Positions 53,838 through 64,000 of a stretch of DNA of 64,000 nt are shown here, piece after piece. Positions within the stretch are counted from its first letter, which is position 1. Each line of letters starts with the position of its first letter. The notes under the pieces are model-generated. The model did not search any database and had not been told where the DNA came from. It worked only from the letters and a program-made list of their open reading frames with translations. The translations under genes and the position numbers were made by a program. The stretch is from Papilionanthe hookeriana x Papilionanthe teres. Taxonomy: Eukaryota > Streptophyta > Magnoliopsida > Asparagales > Orchidaceae. The stretch is taken from the NCBI GenBank assembly GCA_022702705.1, contig CM040425.1:8324001-8388000 (forward strand). Direction: 5' to 3'.

Positions 53838-55315
53838 GTTGACCTCATTTTACAATGAGTCAATGCCCTTTCGACCTAAAAAGTCAACTTTGGTCAAATC
53901 GGTCAAAACTGCACTCTAATGACCTACACTCGTTGACCCCATAGGTCACCCTTATGACCTAAAAAGTCAACATTGGTCAAATTGATCAAACCAGACCTAA
54001 TGACCTACACTGTTGACCCCATAGGTCACCCGTATGACCTAAAAAGTCAACATTGGTCAAATTGGTCAAACCAGTACCTAATGACTCTACACCGTCGACC
54101 CCATAGTCAACCCTACGACCTAAAAAGTCAACTTTGGTCAAATTGGTCGAACTGCACCAAATGACCTACCCCGTCGACCCCATAGGTCAACCTTTCGACC
54201 TAAAAAGTCAACTTTGGTCAAACCGGTCAAACTGCACCTAATGACCTACCCCGTTGACCCCATAGTCACCCTTACGACCTAAAAAGTCAACTTTGGTCAA
54301 ACCGGTCAAACCGGACCTAATGACCTACCCTATCGACCCCATAGGTCACCCTTATGACCTAAAAGTCAACTTTGGTCAAACCGGTCAAACCGCACCTAAT
54401 GACCAACCCCGTTGACCCCATAGTCAACCTTTCGACCTAAAAAGTCAACTTTGGTCAAACCGGTCAAACCGTACCTAACGACCAACCCTCGTTGACATCA
54501 TAGTCAACCTTTCGACCTAAAAAGTCAACATTGGTCAAAATGGTCAAACCGTACCTAATGACCAACCCCGTTGACCCCATAGGTCAACCTTACGACCTAA
54601 AAAGTCAACTTTGGTTAAACTCGGTCAAACTGACATAATGATCTAACCCCGTTGACCCCATAGTCAAACTTTCGACCTAAAAGTCAACATTGGTCAAGAT
54701 GGTCAAACCGGACCTAGTGACCTACCCCGTTGACCCCACAGTCAACCCCGTGACCTAAAAAGTCAACTTTGGTCAAACCGGTCAAACCGCACCTACTGAC
54801 CTACCCCCGTTGACCCCATAGGTCACCCTTACGACCTAAAAAGTCAACTTTGGTCAAACTCGGTCAAACCGGACCTAATGACCAACCCTGTCGACCCCAT
54901 AGGTCAACCTTATGACCTAAAAGTCAACTTTGGTCAAATTGGTCAAACCAGACCTAGTGACCAACCCTGTTGACCCCATAGGTCAACCTTTTGACCTAAA
55001 AAGTCAACATTGGTCAAGATGGTCAAACCAGACCTAGTGACCTACCCTGTTGACCCCATAGGTCAACCATATGACCTAAAAAGTCAACTTTGGTCAAATT
55101 GGTCAGACTAGACCAAATGACCTACCCTGTTGACCCCATAGGTCAACCTTTTGACCTAAAAAGTCAACATTGGTCAAATTGGTCAAACCAGACCCAGTTA
55201 CCAACCCTGTTGATTCCATAGATTAACCTTTTGACCTAAAAAGTCAACTTTGATCAAATTGGTCAGACCGGACCCAATGACCAGTCTTGTTGGCCCATAA
55301 ATCAACCTTTTCACC
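53838..55315. repeat. ~79-bp tandem array rich in W-box cores, U3 of LTR2
   Basis: About 18 units. Each reads roughly CGTTGACCCCATAGGTCAACC, then CGACCTAAAAAGTCAACTTT, then GGTCAAACCGGTCAAACC and CACCTAATGACCTACC. Every unit has about five TTGAC[C/T] cores counting both strands (TTGACC, GGTCAA, AGTCAA, GGTCAA, GGTCAA). The array ends about 0.9 kb upstream of the TATA box at 56231. TTGAC[C/T] is the established binding core of plant WRKY factors. Confidence 0.9.
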
Positions 55316-56230
55316 CACTAACACATTTAAAACACCACAATGACAAAATCACAAGGATTGGACATCTTACAATCAATTTGATCAATTTGGGCTGACTTGG
55401 GTCATCCCAAGTCAAAATTGGTCAACACTTATCTATTTTGATTAAAATAGATAAAAATGAAATAAAAATAACAACATTAATCAAATAATTAATTTTAAAA
55501 TTATTTTGATTAATTAAAATGATTAATGATTTAATTTTCAAAATTTTAATTAAATGACAATTAAAATCATACAATAATAAAAATGACAAAAATAATCAAT
55601 TAATTAATTTGAAATTATTTTCAATTAATAAATTAATTAATAAAATAATTTCCACCAATTTTAGTTAATAAAATAATTAATTAAAATGGGAATTAAAGGA
55701 GAAATGAAATCATTTTTAGCCTCTTCATATTTAATTAGGCTAAACCATCTTAAAAGCTTATTTAACACTTAATTAAGCCCATCTTAAGGCCCATTACCCA
55801 TGGCTTAACATCCATGGTTATGCATGGGATGAGGTGTCACCACCTTCTTCATTCTAAACCTATTCTCTCCTTAAGGTGGCCGGCCAACACAAGGCCATTT
55901 TCTCCACCTCTCAAGCCACCCAATGGGAGGGAAAACCACACATGAAACCCCCCTTACCATGGTTAATGGTAATGATGAAGGCTAGGCATATGTGTCACCA
56001 TTTGCCAAGCCTAAGAAGTGAGGTGTAAACTCATTAGCAAGTGAAACAACAGCTCACAAGTAACCTCCCACAATGGCCAATGGACAAGAGACAAAGAGAT
56101 GAAATTCATCATGAAAACTTAGGGAGAAGCATCCAAGCCTATCTCCAGCCAATTGATCACCCAATCAGCTAATAGAGGAGGTAAGGAATCCTCTAGAACA
56201 GCTTAAGCCAAGCCAACACCATCCCCTTGC
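55316..56230. other. U3 of LTR2 between the W-box array and TATA box
   Basis: AT-rich and A/C-rich sequence without repeats or open frames. It carries the promoter-proximal part of U3, aligned loosely with 23800-25500 of copy 2 read on the minus strand. Confidence 0.45.
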
Positions 56231-56238
56231 TATAAATA
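56231..56238 (+). promoter_or_regulatory. TATA box of LTR2
   Basis: TATAAATA in the context CCTTGCTATAAATAGACCCC, a textbook plant TATA box. It lies about 3.8 kb into the LTR on the plus strand. Transcription is expected to start about 30 bases downstream, giving a leader of about 290 bases before the donor-like site at 56553. Confidence 0.7.
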
Positions 56239-56547
56239 GACCCCATGGCCGAAACTAGCAAAGGGGAGAAAAAATATTTAGGGAGGTCCATAGGCTGCTC
56301 AAACCCTCTTGCTCCCAACATAAAACTTCTTCCTAAGAGCTTCCACAATCTTTTAAGATAAATTCCAAGCCTTAGTTTCAGGCCATTTGAGCCAATTTGA
56401 TCAAATTTTCAAAAATAGCCCAAATTAGGCATCTCTTTCAAATTCCTCCCAAAGCCCGACTTCTGGAACAAATTGCTACAGCAACTATCTTCCATTGGGG
56501 TCCTAGAAGGCAACCATAAAGTCTGATCTAGTTTGATTTGCTTGTGG

Positions 56548-56558
56548 CCAAGGTATGG
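56548..56558 (+). promoter_or_regulatory. Splice-donor-like site in LTR2 leader
   Basis: CCAAG|GTATGG with the putative intron starting at 56553. It aligns with the same sequence on the minus strand of LTR copies 0-3. It is the natural partner for the 3' splice sites before the ORF of X (33897) and before the AlkB-like ORF of A (29555). Confidence 0.5.
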
Positions 56559-56764
56559 AATTTATCATTGCAAAATAAATCATGTTTTTGATAAATCATG
56601 TGATATACTAGCTCAAAAGTGTATCATCACCGTATGGATAGATACTTCACATCCAGATGAGCTTTTAAAAAAAAAATCACTCAATTTCTTCAAGAAATGA
56701 GTGAGATATTAACATTTGAAGTTTAAGGGTTTCGGAATTTTCGGAATTAAACCCCGAATTTTCT

Positions 56765-56905
56765 CAGCCGTCCGATCCCGCACCTGTGGGATGGACGGCG
56801 TTGATCCGCGCGCACGGTGTCCGCTGTCCGACCCGTTGCACAGGATCTTCCCGCAAGTTTGACGCGTCTGAGGACACGCATCGACGGTGGGAAGCTTTGG
56901 CGGCG
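56765..56905. other. GC-rich block in LTR leader/R region
   Basis: CG-rich block starting CAGCCGTCCGATCC and ending GGCGGCGTGATATT, inside AT-rich DNA. All five LTR copies have the equivalent block in the equivalent orientation (about 3770-3960, 15830-16060, 23000-23220, 37330-37560). It contains CCGTCCGATC-type inverted motifs and may form a stable RNA structure in the leader or intron. No coding frame is shared between copies. Confidence 0.55.
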
Positions 56906-57584
56906 TGATATTAAAAAAAAAAGAAAAATTTCTTTTTTATCCCTTAAACTTCAAAAATTCATATCTTTTTAACCAGAGGCCTTAAAAATAAAATAAAAAT
57001 ACCTCTGGAAAGCTCTTGAAGAGGAGAAAATTATGAGACCAAAATCAGAATTTTAATTCTCAGTATTTAATTTTTAATTAATTAAATACTTCGAGTATTT
57101 TAATTATTAAAAATTATTTACAAATCAAAAAATTATGAAACTTTTAGGCATTTATCTTTATGTTCTTAGGGACCTTCCATAATTTTTCTAAGGACAGAAA
57201 ACATGCCTAGGATACTTTTCTTGAATTTTCAAATTTCTTTGTAATTATTTCAAATTTCTTTGTAATTATTTCAAATAATAATTATAAAAATTTGAAAATT
57301 AAGAAAATAAAAATACAAATGACTAGGAATGATAGGCAACAGATAATGACCCTAGGAAAAATATTTCTAAGTCATAGAAATAATCTTGAATGACATTTAG
57401 AAATTTAGGGTTAAAAGCATTTATTAATTAAATAATTTTGATCCTAAAAAGACCCTTTGTAAAATTGAACTATTTTCATCAACAATTTAAGTTTAAAAAT
57501 GGTTCTAGCCTATGATAGGCTAATAATAAACCTCACTTGAGTCTAAAATGACAAGATTAGATTCAATTAAGGCTTAAAATGACA

Positions 57585-58875
57585 TTTAAATCAATTAAAC
57601 CTTACCTAAATTAGGTTCAATAAAAATCAAACTTCTTAATTAAGTTTAAAGACACACTAAACTTAATTAACCAATTAAACCTTACCTAAAATAGGTTTAA
57701 TAAAAATCAAACTTCTTAATTAAGTTTAAAGACATACTAAACTTAATTAACCAATTAAACCTTAGCTAAAATAGGTTTAATAAAAATTAAACTTCTTTAA
57801 TTAAGTTTAAAGACACACTAAACTTAATTAACCCATTAAACCTTACCTAAATTAGGTTTAATAAAAATTAAACTCTTTTTAATTAAGTTTAAGGACATAT
57901 TAAACTTAATTAACACAAACCTAAACCCTAAGTAGGTCTAACCTTGAGACCTAATTAAACCATTAGACCTTAACTAACTAAGGTCTAATAAAACCTAAAC
58001 TTTAATTAGGTCTAACCCTTATACCTAATTAAACCATTAGACCTTAACTAACTAAGGTCTAATAAAACCTAAACCCTAATTAGGTCTAACCCTTAGACCT
58101 AATTAAACCATTAAGCCTTAACTAACTAAGGTTTAATCAAACTTAAACCCTAATTAGTGTCTAACCCTGGACCTAATTAAACCATTAAGCCTTAACTAAT
58201 TAAGGTTTAATCATACCTAAACCCTAATTAGGTCTAACCCTTAGATCTAATTAAACCATTAAGCTTTAACTAATTAAGGTTTAATCATACCTAAACCCTA
58301 ATTAGGTCTAACCCTTAGACCTAATTAAACCATTAAGCCTTAACTAACTAAGGTTTAATCATACCTAAACCCTAATTAGGTCTAATCCTGTAACTCTAAT
58401 TAAACCATTAGACCTTAACTAACTAAGGTTTAATAAAACCTAAACCCTAATTAGGTCTAACCCTATGACCTAATTAAACCATTAAGCCTTAACTAACTAA
58501 GGTTTAATCATACCTAAACCCTAATTAGGTCTAACCCTTGACCTAATTAAACTATTAGACCTTAACTAACTAAGGTTTAATAAAACCTAAACCCTAATTA
58601 GTGTCTAACCCATTGCACCTAATTAAACCATTAGACCTTAACTAACTAAGGTTTAATAAAACCAAAACCCTAATTAGTAGTCTAACCCATTAGACCTAAT
58701 TAAACCATTGGACCTAACTAACTAAGGTTTAATAAAACCTAAACCCTAATCAGAGTCTAACCCATTGAACTCTAATTAAACCATTAGCACCTTAACTAAC
58801 TAAGGTTTAATCAAACCTAAACCCTAATTAGATCTAACCATTAGATATAATTAAACCATTAAGTCTTAACTAACT
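57585..58875. repeat. ~75-81-bp tandem arrays with telo-box motifs, U5 of LTR2
   Basis: 57585-57900 has four units of about 81 bp based on 'aaaccttacctaaaatagg' and 'aattaagtttaaagacacac'. 57910-58875 has about 12 units of about 75 bp based on CTAAACCCTAATTAGGTC, 'taattaaaccattag' and 'ccttaactaactaagg'. Most 75-bp units contain AAACCCTAA, the plant telo-box. Only the last unit is represented in the truncated LTR1. Confidence 0.9.
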
Positions 58876-60305
58876 AAGGCTTAACTAAACTCAAATCCTA
58901 ATTAGGTCTAAACCTTAGACTTTATAAGACCATTAAGCCTTAATTAACCAAGGTTTAACAAAAATCAAACCTGACTTAAGTCTAACACATTTAGACTTAT
59001 GTCAAACCAAACTTAGTTAGATCTAAGTCAAACTTAGGTTCAACCCACACTGAACCTAAATTAAACCTAAACCTAACTTAAGTTTAACCGACATTAGACT
59101 TAAGTCAAACCAAACTTAGGTTTAACCTGACATGAACCTAAGTCAAAATCAAACTAAACTTAAGTCTAACCCATATTGACTCAAGTTAAACCAAACTTAG
59201 CCAAATATAACCTAACTTGAGTCCAACCTAAACTTGAACTCAAGTTAACCTAAACCTTAGGTTCAACCCACATTGAACCTAACCTAAACCTACCAAACTT
59301 GAGTCCAACCTAACTTGAACTCAAGTTAACTTAGACCTTAGGTTCAACCTACATTGAACCTAACCTAAACCTAACCTAACTTGAACTCAAGTTAACCTAA
59401 ACCTTAGGTTCAACCCACATCAACCTAACCTAAGCCCAACCCAACTCGAACTCAAGTAAACCTAAACTTTAGGTTCAATCTACATTGAACCTAACTTAAA
59501 CTCAAACATAACCTAACTCGAATTCAATCCAACTCAACTCAAGTTAACCCAAATCTTAGGTTCAATCCATATCGAACCTAACTTAAACTCAAACATGACC
59601 TAACTTCAATTCAATCCAACTTGAACTCAAGTTAATCTAAATCTTAGGTCCAATCCACATTGAACCTAAATTCAACCCAAACCAAAGTTAAGTCTAATCT
59701 ACATTAGACTTAAATCAAACTAAACTTGAGTTGAACCCGTAATGTACTTAAGACAATCCTAAATCTAAGTCCGACAAAATAGACTTGATTAAGACTTAAA
59801 CCTTACCTAAAATGGATTTGAATGGTCTATAATTCTAATTAAGTCTAATTTATTAGAGCTTCGATTAACCTTTAAATCCTATTTAAACTAGGTTTAAAAT
59901 TTAATTAAGTCCATCCAAAACCAAACCTTTTAACTTAAGTTCAAACAGACATGAACTCGAGTTAATTAAATTCAATCAATATTGAATTTAACTTAGATTC
60001 AATCAGACATGAATCCAAGTTAATTCAATCAATATTGAATTTAAACCTTTTAACTCAAGTTCAAATATACATGAACTCGAGTTAATCAAATTCAATCAAC
60101 ATTGAATTTAACTAAGAATCAATCAGACATGAATCCAAGTTAATTTAATTAATATTGAATTTAACTTTAAACCTATTAACTTAAGTTCAAAACAGTACAT
60201 GAACTCGAGTTAATCAAATTCAATCAACATTGAATTTAACTTAGGTTCAACTAGACATGAGCCCAAGTTAGTTCAATTAATATTGAATTTAACTTTAAAT
60301 CTTTT
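58876..60305. repeat. Degenerate CTTAGGTTCAACC-type repeats, U5 of LTR2
   Basis: Higher-order, diverged repeats built from 'aacttgaactcaagttaacc', 'cttaggttcaacccacattg' and, later, 'gaactcgagttaat' with 'caatcaacattgaattt'. The same order is present at 31600-33050 in LTR1. Confidence 0.85.
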
Positions 60306-61233
60306 GATAAACACGAACCTGGAATTTAAGCTCAAACTCAAGATCAATTCAACATAATTCGACACTCTAAAATTGACATAACCGACATAAATCTGATGTT
60401 GACATAATCAACGAAAATTTTACATTTTAAGAAAACAACATGATTAGCATGAAGTTGACATTTCAAAATAACTTAAATATTCTGTGATATTATTTCTGAC
60501 GATATTTTCTTCGCAGGATGAAGACAAGAAATTCCGTTTAGATTTTCTTTGCATGTTATAGGGTGTGCCAACTCTATTTTGCAGGACGCTGACGACGGAA
60601 TATTAGCAACAAAACAAAACAAAACTTTTAGGTTAGACATATAACTCCGAAACTTTTCAACAAGACAACAACATTAAAAACAAAACAAAACTTTTAGGTT
60701 AGACATATAACCTGAAACTTTTCAACACAACAACGACATGACAACAAAACCAAAACCTTTAGGTTAGACATAATACCTAAAGTATTCAATAACATGATAT
60801 AACGACATTTGGGAGTGATAGTGGGTATATCTCTCCTTAAAATAAATCTTTTAGAAAACAAATGATTAACATTAATCAGAAGTTTTCTTAAACAATCGAG
60901 AATTGTTTAAGATGTAATTAACTATAAAGGCTTACCTCTATAGGAGATCTAAAAGAACCCAAAACAGAAATCTCTGGTTTACCAAGATTTTCTTAATATG
61001 AAAATTCTAGAATACGTTATTCTAGAATATCCTCATATAAGAATTATCATAAACACCTTTTTCTACTCTTAGTCCTAAAAATTCTCTAAATCCTTCATAG
61101 GATTTATACGAATAAAACTAGGCTAATATTAGATGGCGACTCCTTGACATTGACATGATATATTGGATGGCGATGACATGATGACATCATCATCATCAAC
61201 CAATGATATATATATTTCCTTCCATTGTCACCA

Positions 61234-61373
61234 CTCTTCCAGAAAAGCAACTTCAGCAGCCTTGGTCTTCTTGATCCTGGCGATCTTTCTGCTCCTATTT
61301 CTTCTTTGAGTCCGAGTTAAGGGTGTAGCTTTAGAGCTGGACCCTATCTCGAAGATAGACGGTTGACACGCCT
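61234..61373 (-). pseudogene. gag: Scrap of Tat/Ogre gag region, right flank of LTR2
   Basis: Aligns in the same orientation with 51899-52015 of element B (shared CTTCCAGAAA-GCAA, 'cttcgtttcttctt'-like and 'gaccc.atctcgaa' blocks). It is too short to code. It is best explained as the 5' part of element A, into which X inserted, and is cut off at 61374 by the LTR of element E. Confidence 0.6.
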
Positions 61374-63353
61374 AAAATATATATATGCTTTTTGCTACAT
61401 CATTTTATTTATTTTTTGATGATATTACACTTTAAAGGAAGGTATTTTGTATGTTTTTTGGTTTTAGGTACAAGAAATGGCGATTGGAGCAAAAGGAAAC
61501 AAAAACGGTGCAATCTGGAGCAAAAACGAGCAAGAAATGAAATTCTGCCCTGACACCTTTCGATAAGTCTTTCGATGCTTAATCTCTTTTATACTTTTTG
61601 CATATTTTTGAATGAGATTACACTTTAAAGAAAGACTGTTTTATGTTTTTTTTGTATGGATATCTCTTACGAACGCAACGCAACTGAAACTGGGCGAAAC
61701 AGAGCTAAAACGGGGCCAAACGGAGCGAAACGGTGGAGCTGCTCAGAGCCATCTCGCCGACGGCGAGATCGATCTCGCCGATGGCGAGATTTTCCCGAGA
61801 CCACCGAAAAGTGGCCAAAAAGCTCGCCGACAGCAAGCTCGAACTCGCCGACAGTGGCCCGGACGACCACAAACCGACTTTTGGCGGTTTTGGGCCAATT
61901 TTCGACATATTTGGATGCTTTTTCGAAGGGGTGCGTAAGGAAACTCTTGGGAATTCATCCAAACTCTTTAAAAATGGCGAATATAGGTTAGAAAAAGGAG
62001 AGATTAAGAGAAGATTAGAGAGAAAAATTGGAGAAAAACTTAGAGGAATGTTTAGGATTCTTAGATTAAGAGTAGGAATGTAGATTTCTACCCTTTTGGA
62101 GAGATTGGAGAGGAGATTTTCGAGAGAATTTGTAAGGGATTGTACGAGCATCGCATGGATCGATGGGAGACTTTGTGGGAGAGATCTTCCTCTTTCTTTC
62201 AAAGGGAAAAAGCTAAGTATTGTTCTTCATTATCTTATGATTTTGTAAACATTTATGTAGTGGATCTGCTTTGTTTAAATGAAGTTTCCTTTGCGTTTTC
62301 TTCGTGCTTTATGACGTATCTCTCTTACTCTTTCTTCTTCTTTGGAAATAGTGACATGAGATGATTATGTCATTGTTTTCAATTTACTTTTCTTTTCTAA
62401 TGAGTAGAATTCATGCTTAGGATTTTGTGATGCATGTTAGAAGTTAATTTAGATATAAATGTGATGGTTTTTACTTGCACTTCATTTACATTGCAATTAA
62501 GGTCTGTTGTAATGTTAAAATTTGTTGTGAAAACATACGATCCGAGAGGGCTATGCTTTCTACAACTAAGTACGAACCACATTTAAATTCCATGAATGGT
62601 GAAGTTCATAGAAGTTGAATGCAAATAAATAGGAAATAATATTAATCGAAGCGCGAATTGGAGATTTTAGAGTGACGAGCTAAAATCCTTTATTCGGTCC
62701 TATCGTTTGGGTGCTGAAGTGTAGATGTTAGCCCTTAGGCGAGGGGAATGTGGGAGCTCCGAAGTGGCAGCCGGTATCCTCCCAGCTTAGCCGCAGATTC
62801 AGTAACCAAGCATAGGATTAGTCAATGTTCTTTATGCCTGGACCAAAGGGTAAAGAATAGGATTGCTCCTATTTGGTACATACAATATTAAATGCATCTC
62901 AATCCTATACATTATCTATTTCATTACATAAGAATAGTAGTTTTTAATATCTCAAAATTCTCCAAACCAATTCATCCAAAAAGGGTTATCTTTAAAATTA
63001 TTATTTGCACTTAGTTATAATTACTATTACATTTAACACTTGCATTTAGGAGTAGTTTTTAGATAAAACACAATTTTAATCGACATTCCAAACTAAGGAC
63101 TATTATTAGTAGACTAGAATTTGACTAAAGACCTCTTACTTCACTTCCTCGTGGGATCGATACTGGGGTTTTTAAAGAAAACTCTATATTACTTGAAACG
63201 ATACGTATACTTGCGTAGTACCCCTAGTGTGTAAAATATTTTCTAATTTTTATATCATTTAAGACTTTGCACACTAGCTGCTATTTATAAATCGATTCAA
63301 GTTTTTGGCCATCTTTTGGAAGTTAATTTACTGCGTAATTGCGGGTCGGGTCA
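61374..63353 (+). mobile_element. 5' LTR of Athila-like element E
   Basis: Begins TGACACG at 61374 and ends CGGGTCA at 63353, so the four terminal bases are inverted (TGAC/GTCA). A primer-binding site follows after six bases. Length is about 1.98 kb. It contains an 80-bp direct duplication (about 61385-61465 and 61585-61655) and a cluster of CTCGCCGA palindromes (61752-61860). Long frames on both strands at 61612-62202 are artefacts of that GC-rich segment. Confidence 0.75.
61752..61860. repeat. Palindromic CTCGCCGA/GGCGAG cluster in LTR of E
   Basis: ATCTCGCCGACGGCGAGAT is a near-perfect palindrome, followed directly by GATCTCGCCGATGGCGAGAT and then by two CTCGCCGACAG half-sites. Such a run would give strong adjacent hairpins in RNA or single-stranded DNA. 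Confidence 0.75.
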
Positions 63354-63359
63354 AGTTTT

Positions 63360-63377
63360 TGGCGCCGTTGCCGGGGA
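63360..63377 (+). other. Primer-binding site of element E
   Basis: TGGCGCCGTTGCCGGGGA, the conserved primer-binding sequence of Athila-type plant gypsy elements. It is preceded by the spacer AGTTTT and the LTR end. Confidence 0.9.
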
Positions 63378-63612
63378 ATGTTTCGGTTTGAACTTTAGGA
63401 GAATTTTAGTTGAAGTAATTAGGCTTAGATTTGGAAAACTGTAGTGTAGTAAAAACTATTTTTGTGTGAAAAATTTTTTTTGTTGTATGAAACATTGTTG
63501 TGAAAAAAGTGTTTGTGTGAAAAATATAGTGTTCGTAAAAATATTTTGTTGTGTTGAATATATTTCTTCGTTTATTTGTTTAATTGTTAATATATTATTT
63601 GTTGTGTTACGT
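63378..63612 (+). other. Leader of element E
   Basis: AT- and G-rich untranslated sequence between primer site and gag start, with several GTTGTG/GTGTGAAAAA repeats. No gene is seen. Confidence 0.5.
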
Positions 63613-64000
63613 ATGCAAAACAATGGATCTATAGGACTTGTGCCTTATGATCCCGTATTTAAAAAAATAAAAAAATAAAAATTTAGAAAGAACTCAAAAA
63701 ACTAGAAGTGGAAATGGAAAACGTTCAAGATAATAAATTGGAAAATCATCATAAATTATTGAGGGATTGCATAAATCCTACGACAAATGAAATTCACTTA
63801 AGTATACAATACCCTGTCGTAGAAGCTGACTCATTTGAAATAAATCCTGAGATTATCCAACTCGTGCAGTATAACCGGTCTGGGGAACTCCTTCGGAAGA
63901 TCCCTATTTACGCTTATCAAATTTTCTAGAACTTTGTGCTACATTTCGTTATAACGGTATGTCAGACGATGCTGTTAGGCTAAGGCTTTTTCCTTTCTTA
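63613..64000 (+). pseudogene. gag: Athila-like gag of element E, N-terminal part
   Basis: Structural gag, running off the window. The first ATG at 63613 opens MQNNGSIGLVPYDPVF, an Athila-like N-terminus, and stops at 63676. A second frame from about 63690 (ATG 63714) carries FEINPEIIQLVQY and ends at 63929. A +1 shift near 63925 gives LELCATFRYNGMSDDAVRLR then LFPFL, the universal plant gypsy gag block (the CxTFxxNGVSDDAxRLRLFPFSL pattern). It is therefore a real gag with at least one stop and one frameshift. The lesions are few compared with element B. Confidence 0.8.

Larger units (their letters stand above)
52467..61233 (+). mobile_element. 3' LTR of element X (LTR2, about 8.8 kb)
   Basis: The right end TGTCACCA at 61233 equals the end of the truncated 5' LTR at 33752. 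The left end is approximate, placed after a purine-rich run. Length matches LTR copy 2 of element A. Plus-strand landmarks occur in the same order as on the minus strand of the other copies: U3 tandem arrays, TATA box (56231), leader with donor-like CCAAGGTATGG (56548), GC-rich block (56765-56905), AT-rich segment, U5. The element family is thus related to A and B but in opposite orientation, with different U3 and U5 arrays. It is flanked on the right by Tat/Ogre gag sequence. Confidence 0.7.

Noticed and set aside
53838..55315. CRISPR-like regular array
   Set aside because: Units are contiguous 79-bp tandem repeats without unique spacers, inside a plant LTR.
61612..62202. Several 100-165 residue frames on both strands
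   Set aside because: They overlap in up to four frames over a GC-rich, palindromic segment of the Athila-like LTR and have no recognisable domain.

Overview
The window is plant nuclear DNA made almost entirely of nested, decayed Ty3/gypsy LTR retrotransposons. No ordinary host gene, tRNA, rRNA or CRISPR array was recognised. A seed plant with a large, repeat-rich genome is indicated by Athila-type gag/protease, Tat/Ogre-type pol with a second (archaic-type) RNase H, plant primer-binding sites and very long LTRs. The species cannot be told.

Layout. 1-366 is unassigned. About 367-7150, 12434-17048, 18916-27748 and about 34460-42110 are four diverged copies of one very long LTR (complete copy about 8.8 kb), all in minus orientation. 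7150-12433 is old sequence, perhaps with a DNA-transposon relic. 17049-17690 is a piece of the same LTR family in plus orientation. 17690-18915 is an Athila gag-protease fragment (+). Element A (minus strand) has its 3' LTR at 18916-27748 and, reading right to left, keeps archaic RNase H, integrase and an AlkB-like ORF (31487-27749). Element X (+) has a truncated 5' LTR (31490-33752), a tRNA-Arg-type primer site, an unrecognised spliced-looking ORF (33908-34447) and a 3' LTR (about 52467-61233). Inside X lies element B (minus), with 3' LTR at about 34460-42110 and gag-PR-RT-RH-aRH-INT-AlkB at 52405-42110, heavily frameshifted. 61234-61373 is a scrap of a Tat/Ogre gag region. 61374-63353 is the 5' LTR of an Athila-like element E (+), followed by its primer site and start of gag, running off the window.

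The main discovery candidate is an AlkB-family Fe(II)/2-oxoglutarate dioxygenase domain, closest by eye to plant ALKBH9/ALKBH10 RNA m6A erasers, encoded in sense just downstream of integrase in two separate elements (A at 29550-28111, B at 43923-42440). In A the reading frame runs about 480 codons with only three in-frame stops, and the HxD...H iron site and the RxxxxxR 2-oxoglutarate site are present. A good 3' splice site lies just before its ATG. A splice-donor-like sequence is conserved in the transcribed leader of five LTR copies. Together these suggest a retrotransposon that made an RNA demethylase from a spliced subgenomic mRNA, in the way retroviruses make env.

Secondary points: the U3 of the X LTR carries about 18 tandem 79-bp units, each with about five W-box cores, upstream of a TATA box; the same LTR carries a 75-bp tandem array with a telo-box in nearly every unit; and U3 tandem arrays are entirely different between LTR copies. 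Boundaries given as 'about' come from eye alignment of copies, and the nesting order is inferred.
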